Below, piece after piece: positions 6,951 through 13,276 of a stretch of DNA of 13,276 bases. The translations under genes were made by a program, and so were the position numbers. Source of the stretch: a bacterium (GTDB lineage Bacteria; Planctomycetota; Planctomycetia; Pirellulales; Pirellulaceae); NCBI GenBank assembly GCA_030432015.1, contig JAUIHJ010000136.1, positions 1 through 13,276 on the forward strand. The letters run 5' to 3'. The notes beneath the pieces are model-generated. The model searched no databases and was not told the origin of the DNA. It saw nothing but the letters and a program-made list of their open reading frames with translations. Numbering within the stretch: position 1 is the stretch's first letter; every line of letters begins with the position of its first letter.

Positions 6951-8819
6951 ATGCTGTTTGCCCAAATTGGTCCCTTCCTGGATAGCCATTGGCACATCGT
7001 TCTGATCGCGGTGGTGTTTTTTGCTGCACAGCTGTTTCTATGTACACGATTCATTCGGCGAATCAGCAGGCAGCGGCGGATGCTGGCGTCCCTGCAGCGG
7101 CACCTGGACGACGGCGGCGATGGCCGCACCGCGGCGGATGAGACGGTTGTTCCGTTCCCTTGGGTGCAGTGGGTGGCCGAGGTCTTTCCGGGTGGCAGCA
7201 AGACGCCCGGCAACTACACGCGCGACGACGTCTTGCAAGAGCTGGATACGAGAATTGCCAGTAGCTCCGACTACATGCTGCTGCAGCGGCTGGGAGTGAT
7301 CGCGCCACTGCTGGGCGTGATTTTGACGGTGGCCGGTTTCGCCTGGCTGGAAGTCCCCGAGAACACCGAATCCCTGGGCGATATCCTGTTCGCAGTCATG
7401 CCGTTGGTGGCAGGCGTCGGGGCCGGTGCGATCTTGGCGTTTATCAATCAGTTTCTGCTGCACATGGCTGGCAACACGGCCGAAGCACTCCGCATCACTG
7501 CCCGCAACTGGTTCGACTCGGCCATTTGGAGTGGAATCGGATTGGACACCCAGGCAGCGACCATCAAAGCGATCCATGCCATCGAAAAAATGGCGGAATC
7601 GATTTCGAATTCCGTCGAGCAGCACTCGGAGAGCACCGCACGGCTCGTGGCCACGACCTCATCCATGCAGGATGCCGGAGTTGCCCTGGAGGGCGCCGTC
7701 GGCGCGTTCAGTGTCGAGATGCAGGAAATTCCCGCGACACTCGCCGGCCTGCACGCCACGACCACCGCCACAGCCGAAGCATTACAGCAGTTGATTCCCG
7801 TCGGTCAGCGCGCCGTCGCCGGGCTGGATGTTTCGGTCTCCGCCTTCCGCACCGCCGTGGAAAACGACTTTGTCAAGGCTGCCACGTTGCACCATCAGGT
7901 TGTCGAGGAAGTCAGTGAGTCGGTCATCCGCTTAGGCGAATCGACCGAGTACCTGCGGAGCGGATCCGCCGAACTGGACGGCACCGTTGCCAAGCAGCAG
8001 GAGGCGTTTATCACCATGAATGAAACGCTTCACAACCGCGTCCTGCCGGCGCACGAGACGCTGTTCGAGACCGTTGGCGAATTGGCCGCGCAATTGGCAA
8101 AGTTCCGCGCGGTGGTCGAAGCGATGTCGGGGAGTGCGCAGGCCGTTGCCGAGGAATTTGGCGGGGCCTCCGGCAAACTGGCGCCGGCGGTCGATGCATT
8201 TTCCGCCGCGGTCGATGGTCAATTCACGACCGCCGCATCCCAGCACGAGGTCAACCTGCAGACGCTGTCTGCCAGCGTCCATGAGATTGGCACTAGCGCC
8301 CGTACCTTGGCCGAAGGCGCTCAGGTGCTTAATACCGTCCTGGCCGAACACGTCAAACTTGGGAAGCGGATCGGACCGACGCAGGACGTCATGCAGCAAG
8401 CGGTCGAACGCATCGGGAATGTAGGAGAATCCCTGGAGAGTTCGCTCCGCTCTACCGAGCCTGCCCAACAGAACTTGCATACCGCATCCGAGTCGTTTTC
8501 GAGTTCCGCTCAACAACTCGCTGCATTCGTGGAAACGCTGGGGCCGGCGGCGATGCAGCTCAAAACGTTTGACGAAACCTTGCTCCGCATGAAAGACACA
8601 GTCGCGTCGATTCAGAATTTCAGCAAATTGGATCTGGACGTGGAACAGCTTGCCGGTGTGCTGGCGCAGGCAGCCACCGTGGCTGAAGCGATCACCGAAG
8701 TGCCCGACCGAATTCGTGAAATCCTCGAAGAACTGGTGGCGGCTCAAAGCGGCGCGCAGAACAAACATCCCATGATGGGTTGGCTCCGCAGCCGCCCGGA
8801 AAAAGTCGTTTCCGATTAG
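6951..8819 (+). CDS. MotA/TolQ/ExbB-like channel subunit with long ZorA-like helical tail
   Basis: A 622-residue inner-membrane protein. Three hydrophobic helices are seen: residues about 15-31, 114-133 (RLGVIAPLLGVILTVAGF) and 144-170 (DILFAVMPLVAGVGAGAILA). The last two resemble the paired channel helices of MotA/TolQ/ExbB (APxxGLLGTVxG ... ALxTTAxGLxxAI). RFIRRISRQRR after helix 1 is strongly basic, which places the 82-residue loop in the cytoplasm, the N-terminus outside and the C-terminus inside, as in ExbB. Residues about 200-620 form a tail rich in Ala, Val, Ser, Glu and Gln with few prolines and no cysteine, expected to be long helices or coiled coil. This layout matches ZorA of Zorya. 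In the family five such subunits conduct protons around two partner subunits; the next gene encodes a plausible partner. The exact function is unknown. Confidence 0.75.
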   Translation: MLFAQIGPFLDSHWHIVLIAVVFFAAQLFLCTRFIRRISRQRRMLASLQRHLDDGGDGRTAADETVVPFPWVQWVAEVFPGGSKTPGNYTRDDVLQELDTRIASSSDYMLLQRLGVIAPLLGVILTVAGFAWLEVPENTESLGDILFAVMPLVAGVGAGAILAFINQFLLHMAGNTAEALRITARNWFDSAIWSGIGLDTQAATIKAIHAIEKMAESISNSVEQHSESTARLVATTSSMQDAGVALEGAVGAFSVEMQEIPATLAGLHATTTATAEALQQLIPVGQRAVAGLDVSVSAFRTAVENDFVKAATLHHQVVEEVSESVIRLGESTEYLRSGSAELDGTVAKQQEAFITMNETLHNRVLPAHETLFETVGELAAQLAKFRAVVEAMSGSAQAVAEEFGGASGKLAPAVDAFSAAVDGQFTTAASQHEVNLQTLSASVHEIGTSARTLAEGAQVLNTVLAEHVKLGKRIGPTQDVMQQAVERIGNVGESLESSLRSTEPAQQNLHTASESFSSSAQQLAAFVETLGPAAMQLKTFDETLLRMKDTVASIQNFSKLDLDVEQLAGVLAQAATVAEAITEVPDRIREILEELVAAQSGAQNKHPMMGWLRSRPEKVVSD

Positions 8820-8901
8820 CTCCCGGTTCGCTAGATTGAACTGAAGCCGTGAACGTAAGGCAGCCGACAGGGAACGCGGTTGCCACGCGCACCACCCGCC
8901 C

Positions 8902-8910
8902 GGAGAGAGG
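8902..8910 (+). promoter_or_regulatory. Ribosome binding site of the vWA gene
   Basis: A purine run, GGAGAGAGG, ends two bases before the ATG at 8913. It favours this start over the in-frame TTG at 8880, which would add 11 Pro/Arg-rich residues. Confidence 0.55.
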
Positions 8911-8912
8911 CG

Positions 8913-10379
8913 ATGCAACTCGAAAAAGCCACCTCGACCAACAGCGAAGCAGGACTCGCCGGATGGATCTCCAGCAACGACGTGACCCTCTTCACGATGG
9001 TCCTCGTGGTGATCGTCGCACTCTTCCTGCACGCCAAGCTGATTCGCGGGCAAAACGAGAACGAGGCCTTGAGCAGTGTCAATGAATCACTGAACGAGAA
9101 CCTTGGGCTGGCCACCAGCGAACGCAACGCGCTGACCACGCAACTGCGCGCCAGCCAGGACGCGCTGTCCGAGGCCGAAAAACGTCTGCGGCTGACGCAA
9201 GCCGAGCGGGATCAGCGGAATGAAGAGTTGCTCGCCGCCTTGGAGCGGATTGCGAATTTGGACCAGACCATCGCTGCGATCAGTTCCGAGAAAGCGCAGC
9301 TGGAATCCGACACCCAAGCGCTTGTGAAACGCCGCGGAGAACTGGAGAGCGACAAGTCGCAACTGTCCCAGCGACTCGCCGCATTGACCACTGACCGGGC
9401 AAGCCTGACCAACGAGAAGCGGTCGCTCAATGAGCGGATGGCAGCGTTGGCAGCGCAATTGGAAGATCGCCTGAAAGTCCTGAAAGAATTGGAAGACGAG
9501 CGTGCTCGCCTGAAGTCGCAAACCGACAAGCTCGGCGTCATCGTGGCGACCCTGGAATCCAAACTAGCCGCTGCGGGGACCGAACTGGCCGGGGTCGCGG
9601 CCAAGGCCGGGCAAGTGGAGTCCGCCTACCTGAAGCGAATCGCGGACTTGGAAGAAACGGCCAGCGCGGAGACCAAGCGAGCCGATGACTACCTGGCGCG
9701 GCTCCGTCGTGCCGCGGACCTTTTTCAAGGACTCAAGAAATCGCAGGCCAGCCTCGAATCCCAGCTCGATAGCGCGGAAAAACGGTATCAACGCCAGTTG
9801 ATGCTCGAGACGACCGTCAACCGCAAACTGGTAGGAATCAACGGCCAACTCAAGCGAGTTGCCCTGCTGTTCGATGCCTCGGGAAGCATGAAACAGAAAG
9901 ACGAAGCGGCCGGCGCTGACCGCTGGCAGGACGCGCAAGCAATCGCCAGCACCTGGCTGGGACACTTGGACCTCGATGAATGTGTCTTGATCGTCTTCTC
10001 GTCGGATGTCCGAACGTTTCCCAGCGATGGTACGATGGCCAGGATTCAAGGACCGGATGGCGATGCGAATCGGGCCCAATTGATGGAACAATTGAAATCA
10101 GTCGAGCCCGAAGGATGGACGAATACGCTTGACGCGATGAAAAAAGCGTACTCGTACGATGGGCTCGACACCATCATGCTGTTTTCCGACGGCGCGCCCA
10201 CCTTTGCGAACTCGGGACGTTTCGACCCCGATGTGGCCGAACAGATCTATGCACTATGTCGCCAACACCCTGACGTTCCGGTCAACACCGTCGGACTGGG
10301 TAACTACTTCGACCAAAACCTGTCGACCTTCTTGAGAACAGTTGCCAGCGTCTCCGGCGGGACGTTCCGAGGACGATAG
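8913..10379 (+). CDS. Membrane-anchored coiled-coil protein with C-terminal von Willebrand A domain
   Basis: A 488-residue protein in three parts. Residues 1-40 are a short N-terminus and one membrane helix, NDVTLFTMVLVVIVALFL, with D23 right at its start. That is the place of the proton-carrying aspartate in MotB, ExbD and ZorB. Residues about 48-300 are heptad-rich coiled coil (Leu, Glu, Gln, Arg, Ala; repeated L-x-E, R-L-x and E-L spacing). Residues about 314-488 are a vWA domain with a full metal-ion-dependent adhesion site: D321, S323 and S325 in DASGSM, a threonine in GWTNTLDAM (T403/T405) and D426 in FSDGAPT. It lies 93 bases after the ExbB-like gene in the same direction. It lacks the OmpA-like peptidoglycan-binding domain of MotB and ZorB. 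If topology follows MotB, the vWA domain is outside the inner membrane. However, basic residues after the helix (K42, R45) leave the opposite orientation possible. Function unknown. Confidence 0.8.
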   Translation: MQLEKATSTNSEAGLAGWISSNDVTLFTMVLVVIVALFLHAKLIRGQNENEALSSVNESLNENLGLATSERNALTTQLRASQDALSEAEKRLRLTQAERDQRNEELLAALERIANLDQTIAAISSEKAQLESDTQALVKRRGELESDKSQLSQRLAALTTDRASLTNEKRSLNERMAALAAQLEDRLKVLKELEDERARLKSQTDKLGVIVATLESKLAAAGTELAGVAAKAGQVESAYLKRIADLEETASAETKRADDYLARLRRAADLFQGLKKSQASLESQLDSAEKRYQRQLMLETTVNRKLVGINGQLKRVALLFDASGSMKQKDEAAGADRWQDAQAIASTWLGHLDLDECVLIVFSSDVRTFPSDGTMARIQGPDGDANRAQLMEQLKSVEPEGWTNTLDAMKKAYSYDGLDTIMLFSDGAPTFANSGRFDPDVAEQIYALCRQHPDVPVNTVGLGNYFDQNLSTFLRTVASVSGGTFRGR

Positions 10380-10400
10380 GAGCCGTCACCGTCCGCTGCC

Positions 10401-11669
10401 TCACGGGTCGACCAATGTCAGGCATTTCAGCGTGCCCCCGTTGCCGGCGTTCTCGCGAAACAAGAATTGCCCCTGGGCATAGGCCGGCATCGCGCGGGTG
10501 ATATTGGGCGATACCTGGGCGGTGGCAAGCGAATCGAACGCGTCCGGAGATGCGGCGGCCAATACCAGGTGTCCCTGGTGATTCAAGATGACCAGACGGT
10601 CGTTGACCAGAATTACATGTGCGACTCCAAAGCCGGGCGCTGACCACTGGACCTTTCCCGTCTGGGCCGCGATGCAGCGGAGTTCGCCATTGGCAAAGTC
10701 TTCGCGGCCGTGTGTCCCGTAGAGAAATCCGTCCCGCTGGACACAGGTCGAGTATTGACTGGACATTGTCGTGTCGTTGGCCCAGACCTGGGTTGCCGAA
10801 TTCTTGGACAGGCGCGCCAGCAGCCCCCCCACGCCGTAGGCGGCGGAGACAAACAGTTGGTTGTTGAAGACCAGCGGCGAGGCGGCATTCACCGTCGGCC
10901 CTCGGGCACCAAAGGCAAAGCGAAATAACTCGGCGCCGGACGCCGGGTCGATTCCGATCGTGTTCATGCGAGTGACAAAGATCACCTGTTCCTGGCCATC
11001 GATCTGGACCTTGGTCGGTGACGAATAACTTGCCCGCTCGTCCGTCTTCTTCCAGGCGGTTTTCCCCGTTGCCAGTTCGAAGGCCACGATCCCCGCATCG
11101 CGGCCGCCGACGTTTAGCAGCACGTTCTTCCCCGCCACGATGGGAGTGCTGCCCGCGCCAAAATAGCTGCCAGGGCCCGGATAATCGGCCTGCGTATCGC
11201 GCGACCAGAGCTTCGCGCCGTCCTCCAGTTTCAAGGCGTGCAGATGACCTGCCGCTCCAAAAACAATGACCAGCTCGCCTGCGACGAGGGGAACGCACCG
11301 CGGACCGTTATCCGAGTTGTAGCCGCCGGAATAGGTTGCCGGGTAGTCGGTTTTCCAGGTGGACTTGCCCGTGGCGAGATCAATCGCCTCGACACGCTCG
11401 ATTTCACCCAACCGGTGAAACATGATGGCCCGCTGCCCCACGACGACAGGACCTGCGTACCCGCTGCCGACCGGAAACGACCACGCAACTTTGGGTCCGT
11501 CAACCGGCCACGGCTCGATCGGCTTTTCGTCGACGGCGACTCCATTTCTGCGGGGCCCGAGGATTTGGGGCCAATCGCCGGCAGCGCAGTGCGGTCCGGC
11601 GGCCAAGCCGCTCGCGAAGACCAGAACGAATGCTGCGTAAGAAAGGGACGTTTTCGCGGCCACGGGCAT
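10401..11669 (-). CDS. Exported PQQ-like beta-propeller repeat protein
   Basis: A 422-residue protein read on the minus strand, converging on the vWA gene with only 21 bases between stop codons. Residues 1-30 are a signal peptide (hydrophobic SYAAFVLVFASGLAAG, likely cut near HCAAG). There is no proper lipobox. The mature start DWPQILGPRRNGVA is a motif frequent in planctomycete propeller proteins. Blade motifs of the A-x-D-x-x-T-G-K-x-x-W type recur: IDLATGKSTWKT (about 97-107), LKLEDGAKLWSR, FELATGKTAWKK, IDPASGAELFRF and IAAQTGKVQWSA. No quinoprotein catalytic residues or cytochrome c CxxCH motif were seen, so enzymatic PQQ binding is unlikely. It probably works as a binding or scaffold propeller in the periplasm. 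The specific role is not known. Confidence 0.9.
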   Translation of the reverse strand: MPVAAKTSLSYAAFVLVFASGLAAGPHCAAGDWPQILGPRRNGVAVDEKPIEPWPVDGPKVAWSFPVGSGYAGPVVVGQRAIMFHRLGEIERVEAIDLATGKSTWKTDYPATYSGGYNSDNGPRCVPLVAGELVIVFGAAGHLHALKLEDGAKLWSRDTQADYPGPGSYFGAGSTPIVAGKNVLLNVGGRDAGIVAFELATGKTAWKKTDERASYSSPTKVQIDGQEQVIFVTRMNTIGIDPASGAELFRFAFGARGPTVNAASPLVFNNQLFVSAAYGVGGLLARLSKNSATQVWANDTTMSSQYSTCVQRDGFLYGTHGREDFANGELRCIAAQTGKVQWSAPGFGVAHVILVNDRLVILNHQGHLVLAAASPDAFDSLATAQVSPNITRAMPAYAQGQFLFRENAGNGGTLKCLTLVDP

Positions 11670-11803
11670 GTGAAGTCTCGCTGAGCGGAAGGAAGCGGAG
11701 AGGAATTACGGGCTGCAGACGTGCGATGTCGACTTCGCACCAAGGATTCAAGACGCCATGGTACCCGCCGGAGACGCCCCAATACAATTTCACGCGATTG
11801 GAG

Positions 11804-11809
11804 TACAAT
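11804..11809 (+). promoter_or_regulatory. Possible -10 box in the divergent region
   Basis: TACAAT lies 73 bases before the ATG at 11883, within the 213-base region between the divergent propeller and membrane-protein genes. A second TACAAT is at 11783-11788. No convincing -35 element was found. If the box is used, transcription starts near 11816, which rules out the upstream ATG at 11811 as the protein start. Confidence 0.3.
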
Positions 11810-11882
11810 AATGAACGAACGTCAAGTTGTCCGGGATCGCTTGCGATCTTGTTCCCACCCCAACGGATTGCCCGGTGGAATC

Positions 11883-12914
11883 ATGGCCCCCCGCTTCCGC
11901 TTTCTCGGCAAGAAAAGAGGAGAACGCCGTACCGGCTCGCGCCTCATCGGCAGCGTCGGCGAGGCAATCTTCTTTGGTCTGCTCTTTTTGCTGGGCGCCA
12001 TTGCGCTAACGGCACTGGTCAGTACGCAAATCCTCAATCCGGCAGCCGCCATTTACCGGCCCGGGCTCGGATTCTGGCTGGCCGTGACGGTCTTGTCCTC
12101 CTTCGTCTTCATCGGAGGGGCCGGCGTGATCCTGACGGTGCTGCGCGTGGGGGTTTCCGTCGAACGCCGCTCGGCGATCGCTCAACGTGCGGCAGACCTC
12201 GACTTGATCCAGGACGCACTCCCTTCCCAGAAGGACTTTCCGTTCATTCCTCGTGAAGCCAACCTCGTCAACAGTCCAGGCGTGAATCTCGCCTATCGCC
12301 TCCCGGCCTTGAAGTCGTCTGCCTGGAAACTTCCGGCGTTGACCTTGCTGGCATTGGTGGCGACAGGGTTCGCGGTCGCCCTGGTCGTCATTTCACTGGA
12401 AAGCTGGTTCTTTGGAGATCCCGAATGGGTCTTGATGGCGTTCGCGGCTCCCTACATCGTATGTAGCGTCTGGACGGTCACGTATATCGTGCGTGAGGTC
12501 TGGTTGAGCAGCCGCATCGGCCCCACCTGTGTTGAAATCTCCGATCTCCCCTTGCGGCCAGGCCACGAGTATGCGATTTTTTTATCCCAGGGCGGGAGAG
12601 TTTCGCTATCCAATCTCAAGATGTTGTTGGTGTGCGAAGAGGAGGCGACCTACAGTCAAGGCACCGATATTCGCACGGAGACTAAGGTCGTCTACGAGAA
12701 TCCCGTCTTTGAACGAGCATCGATTTCGATTGAACCTGGTATCCCATTGGAGATGAGGGAGTCGTTGTTGATCCCTCGCGATGCGATGCACTCGTTTCAG
12801 TCCGCTCACAATTCACTTCGCTGGAAATTGGTCGTCGCCGGCACGCCTGCTGCCCGACCGCAATTCGTGCGAAATTTTCCGATTGTTGTATATCCCAATG
12901 TTAACGGTTTCTAA
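11883..12914 (+). CDS. Four-helix membrane protein with C-terminal arrestin-like domain
   Basis: A 343-residue protein of no named function. Four hydrophobic segments lie at about 26-48, 64-88, 149-172 and 181-205. The N-terminus (KKRGERRTGSRLIGSVGEAIFFG) resembles the opening of DUF3592-type membrane proteins. Residues about 214-338 look like a beta-sandwich of the arrestin/Spo0M kind. They include L-x-P-G-H-EYAIFLSQGG, a central strand pair, and the hallmark end IPRDAMHSFQSAHNSLRWKL followed by PIVVYP. The start is uncertain: ATG at 11811 has a GGAG seven bases upstream and would add 24 residues, whereas ATG at 11883 begins the conserved-looking basic N-terminus and has GGTGGA three bases upstream. 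The following arrestin-like gene begins about 40 bases later and probably acts with it. Confidence 0.7.
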   Translation: MAPRFRFLGKKRGERRTGSRLIGSVGEAIFFGLLFLLGAIALTALVSTQILNPAAAIYRPGLGFWLAVTVLSSFVFIGGAGVILTVLRVGVSVERRSAIAQRAADLDLIQDALPSQKDFPFIPREANLVNSPGVNLAYRLPALKSSAWKLPALTLLALVATGFAVALVVISLESWFFGDPEWVLMAFAAPYIVCSVWTVTYIVREVWLSSRIGPTCVEISDLPLRPGHEYAIFLSQGGRVSLSNLKMLLVCEEEATYSQGTDIRTETKVVYENPVFERASISIEPGIPLEMRESLLIPRDAMHSFQSAHNSLRWKLVVAGTPAARPQFVRNFPIVVYPNVNGF

Positions 12915-12954
12915 ACGAGCCAATCCGCGACAACGCCCACGAGTCGGTCAGACG

Positions 12955-13276
12955 ATGATCGAACCGCTTATCAGTTTGCAGTTTTTGGGTTCGGACGGTA
13001 CCTACCGTTCCGGCGATGGCCTGCATGCGGAATATCAGATCGATGCCGTCGAGGCGGATGAACTCCAAGCGGTTGAATTGTCGGTTTTGTGGTTCACCGA
13101 GGGGAAGGGCGACGAAGACCTGGCGGTTCATTTCTTCGAGCGGCGCGTTCCTGCCGATGCCGACGAGCATGATTTGCGCCGACTGTACCGATTCAAGACC
13201 CAACTTCCGAATAGCCCGCTGAGCTACTCGGGGGAGATCCTCAAGATTCGCTGGTGTGGGCGGGTCCGAATCTTCT
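12955..13276 (+). CDS. Arrestin-like (Spo0M-type) protein, 3' end outside the window
   Basis: The frame is open to the right edge, giving 107 residues. The sequence MIEPLISLQFLGSDGTYRSG, then GLHAEYQIDA, then VELSVLWFTEGKGDEDLAVHFF, shows the alternating strands and 'Y-x-x-G-D' turn of an arrestin N-terminal sheet. PLSYSGEILKIRWCGRVRIF near the end is the typical second-half element. The ATG at 12955 is chosen because the domain starts right there; an in-frame ATG at 12898 would add 19 basic residues and overlap the preceding gene by 17 bases. No signal peptide is seen, so it should be cytoplasmic. A second arrestin-like domain directly after a membrane protein ending in one suggests the two proteins interact. 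Function unknown. Confidence 0.7.
   Translation, partial: MIEPLISLQFLGSDGTYRSGDGLHAEYQIDAVEADELQAVELSVLWFTEGKGDEDLAVHFFERRVPADADEHDLRRLYRFKTQLPNSPLSYSGEILKIRWCGRVRIF

Noticed and set aside
7932..9053. Long open frame antisense to the ExbB-like and vWA genes
   Set aside because: It crosses the boundary between two well-supported genes and has low-complexity His/Arg/Gly composition. It is a shadow of high-GC third positions.
6951..10379. Canonical Zorya anti-phage system
   Set aside because: The ZorA-like layout is there, but the partner has a vWA domain instead of the ZorB peptidoglycan-binding domain. No ZorC, SNF2 helicase/nuclease (ZorD) or HNH (ZorE) gene is adjacent: the left neighbour is argJ and the right neighbour is a convergent propeller gene.
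10380..10400. Bidirectional terminator between the convergent genes
   Set aside because: The 21 bases contain no inverted repeat or T-run that would support it.
10282..11298. Second minus-strand frame overlapping the propeller gene
   Set aside because: Its translation is Arg/Gly-rich without blade motifs, whereas the frame at 10401-11669 has a signal peptide and repeated propeller motifs.
11797..11825. Minus-strand promoter for the propeller gene (TTGACG, 17 bases, TCCAAT)
   Set aside because: The -35 match is good but the -10 box is poor, and it overlaps the plus-strand candidate box. The evidence is too weak for a feature.

Overview
The window looks like a stretch of a GC-rich planctomycete chromosome, most likely Pirellulales-like. 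That placement is inferred from gene content: a signal-peptide PQQ-type propeller opening with a WPQ-x-LGP-R-R-NGV motif, a very small BON-domain protein, a membrane protein with an arrestin-like tail next to a soluble arrestin-like protein, and many starts without a clear Shine-Dalgarno site. No rRNA, tRNA, CRISPR array, insertion sequence or phage gene was seen.

Layout. (1) 1-2791: the 3' part of a glycogen/maltodextrin debranching enzyme (glgX/treX) overlaps by 29 bases with a complete malto-oligosyltrehalose trehalohydrolase (treZ). This is part of the TreX-TreY-TreZ route from glycogen to trehalose; treY is not in the window. (2) 2792-3268: a spacer with a perfect 11-bp inverted repeat, a near-consensus sigma70-type promoter and several small hairpins; it may make an untranslated leader or small RNA. 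(3) 3269-4163: a tiny BON-domain protein and a CoA pyrophosphatase-type Nudix hydrolase. (4) 4164-4588: a spacer with three hairpins and a short tandem repeat. (5) 4589-6845: argC and argJ, an arginine biosynthesis pair, 37 bases apart. (6) 6951-10379: a two-gene membrane cassette, described below. (7) 10401-11669, minus strand: an exported PQQ-like beta-propeller protein, convergent with the cassette. (8) 11883 to the right edge: a four-helix membrane protein with a C-terminal arrestin-like domain, followed by a separate arrestin-like protein cut by the window edge.

The most interesting part is the cassette at 6951-10379. Its first gene has the three-helix layout of the MotA/TolQ/ExbB proton-channel family followed by a cytoplasmic helical tail of about 420 residues, as in ZorA of the Zorya defence system. 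Its second gene has one N-terminal membrane helix with an aspartate at its start, as in MotB/ExbD/ZorB. It then has about 250 residues of coiled coil and, in place of a peptidoglycan-binding domain, a C-terminal von Willebrand A domain with an intact metal site. The pair reads as a proton-driven motor whose output domain is a vWA adhesion/assembly module. No Zorya effector (ZorC, ZorD or ZorE type) lies next to it, so it is not ordinary Zorya, and its job is unknown.
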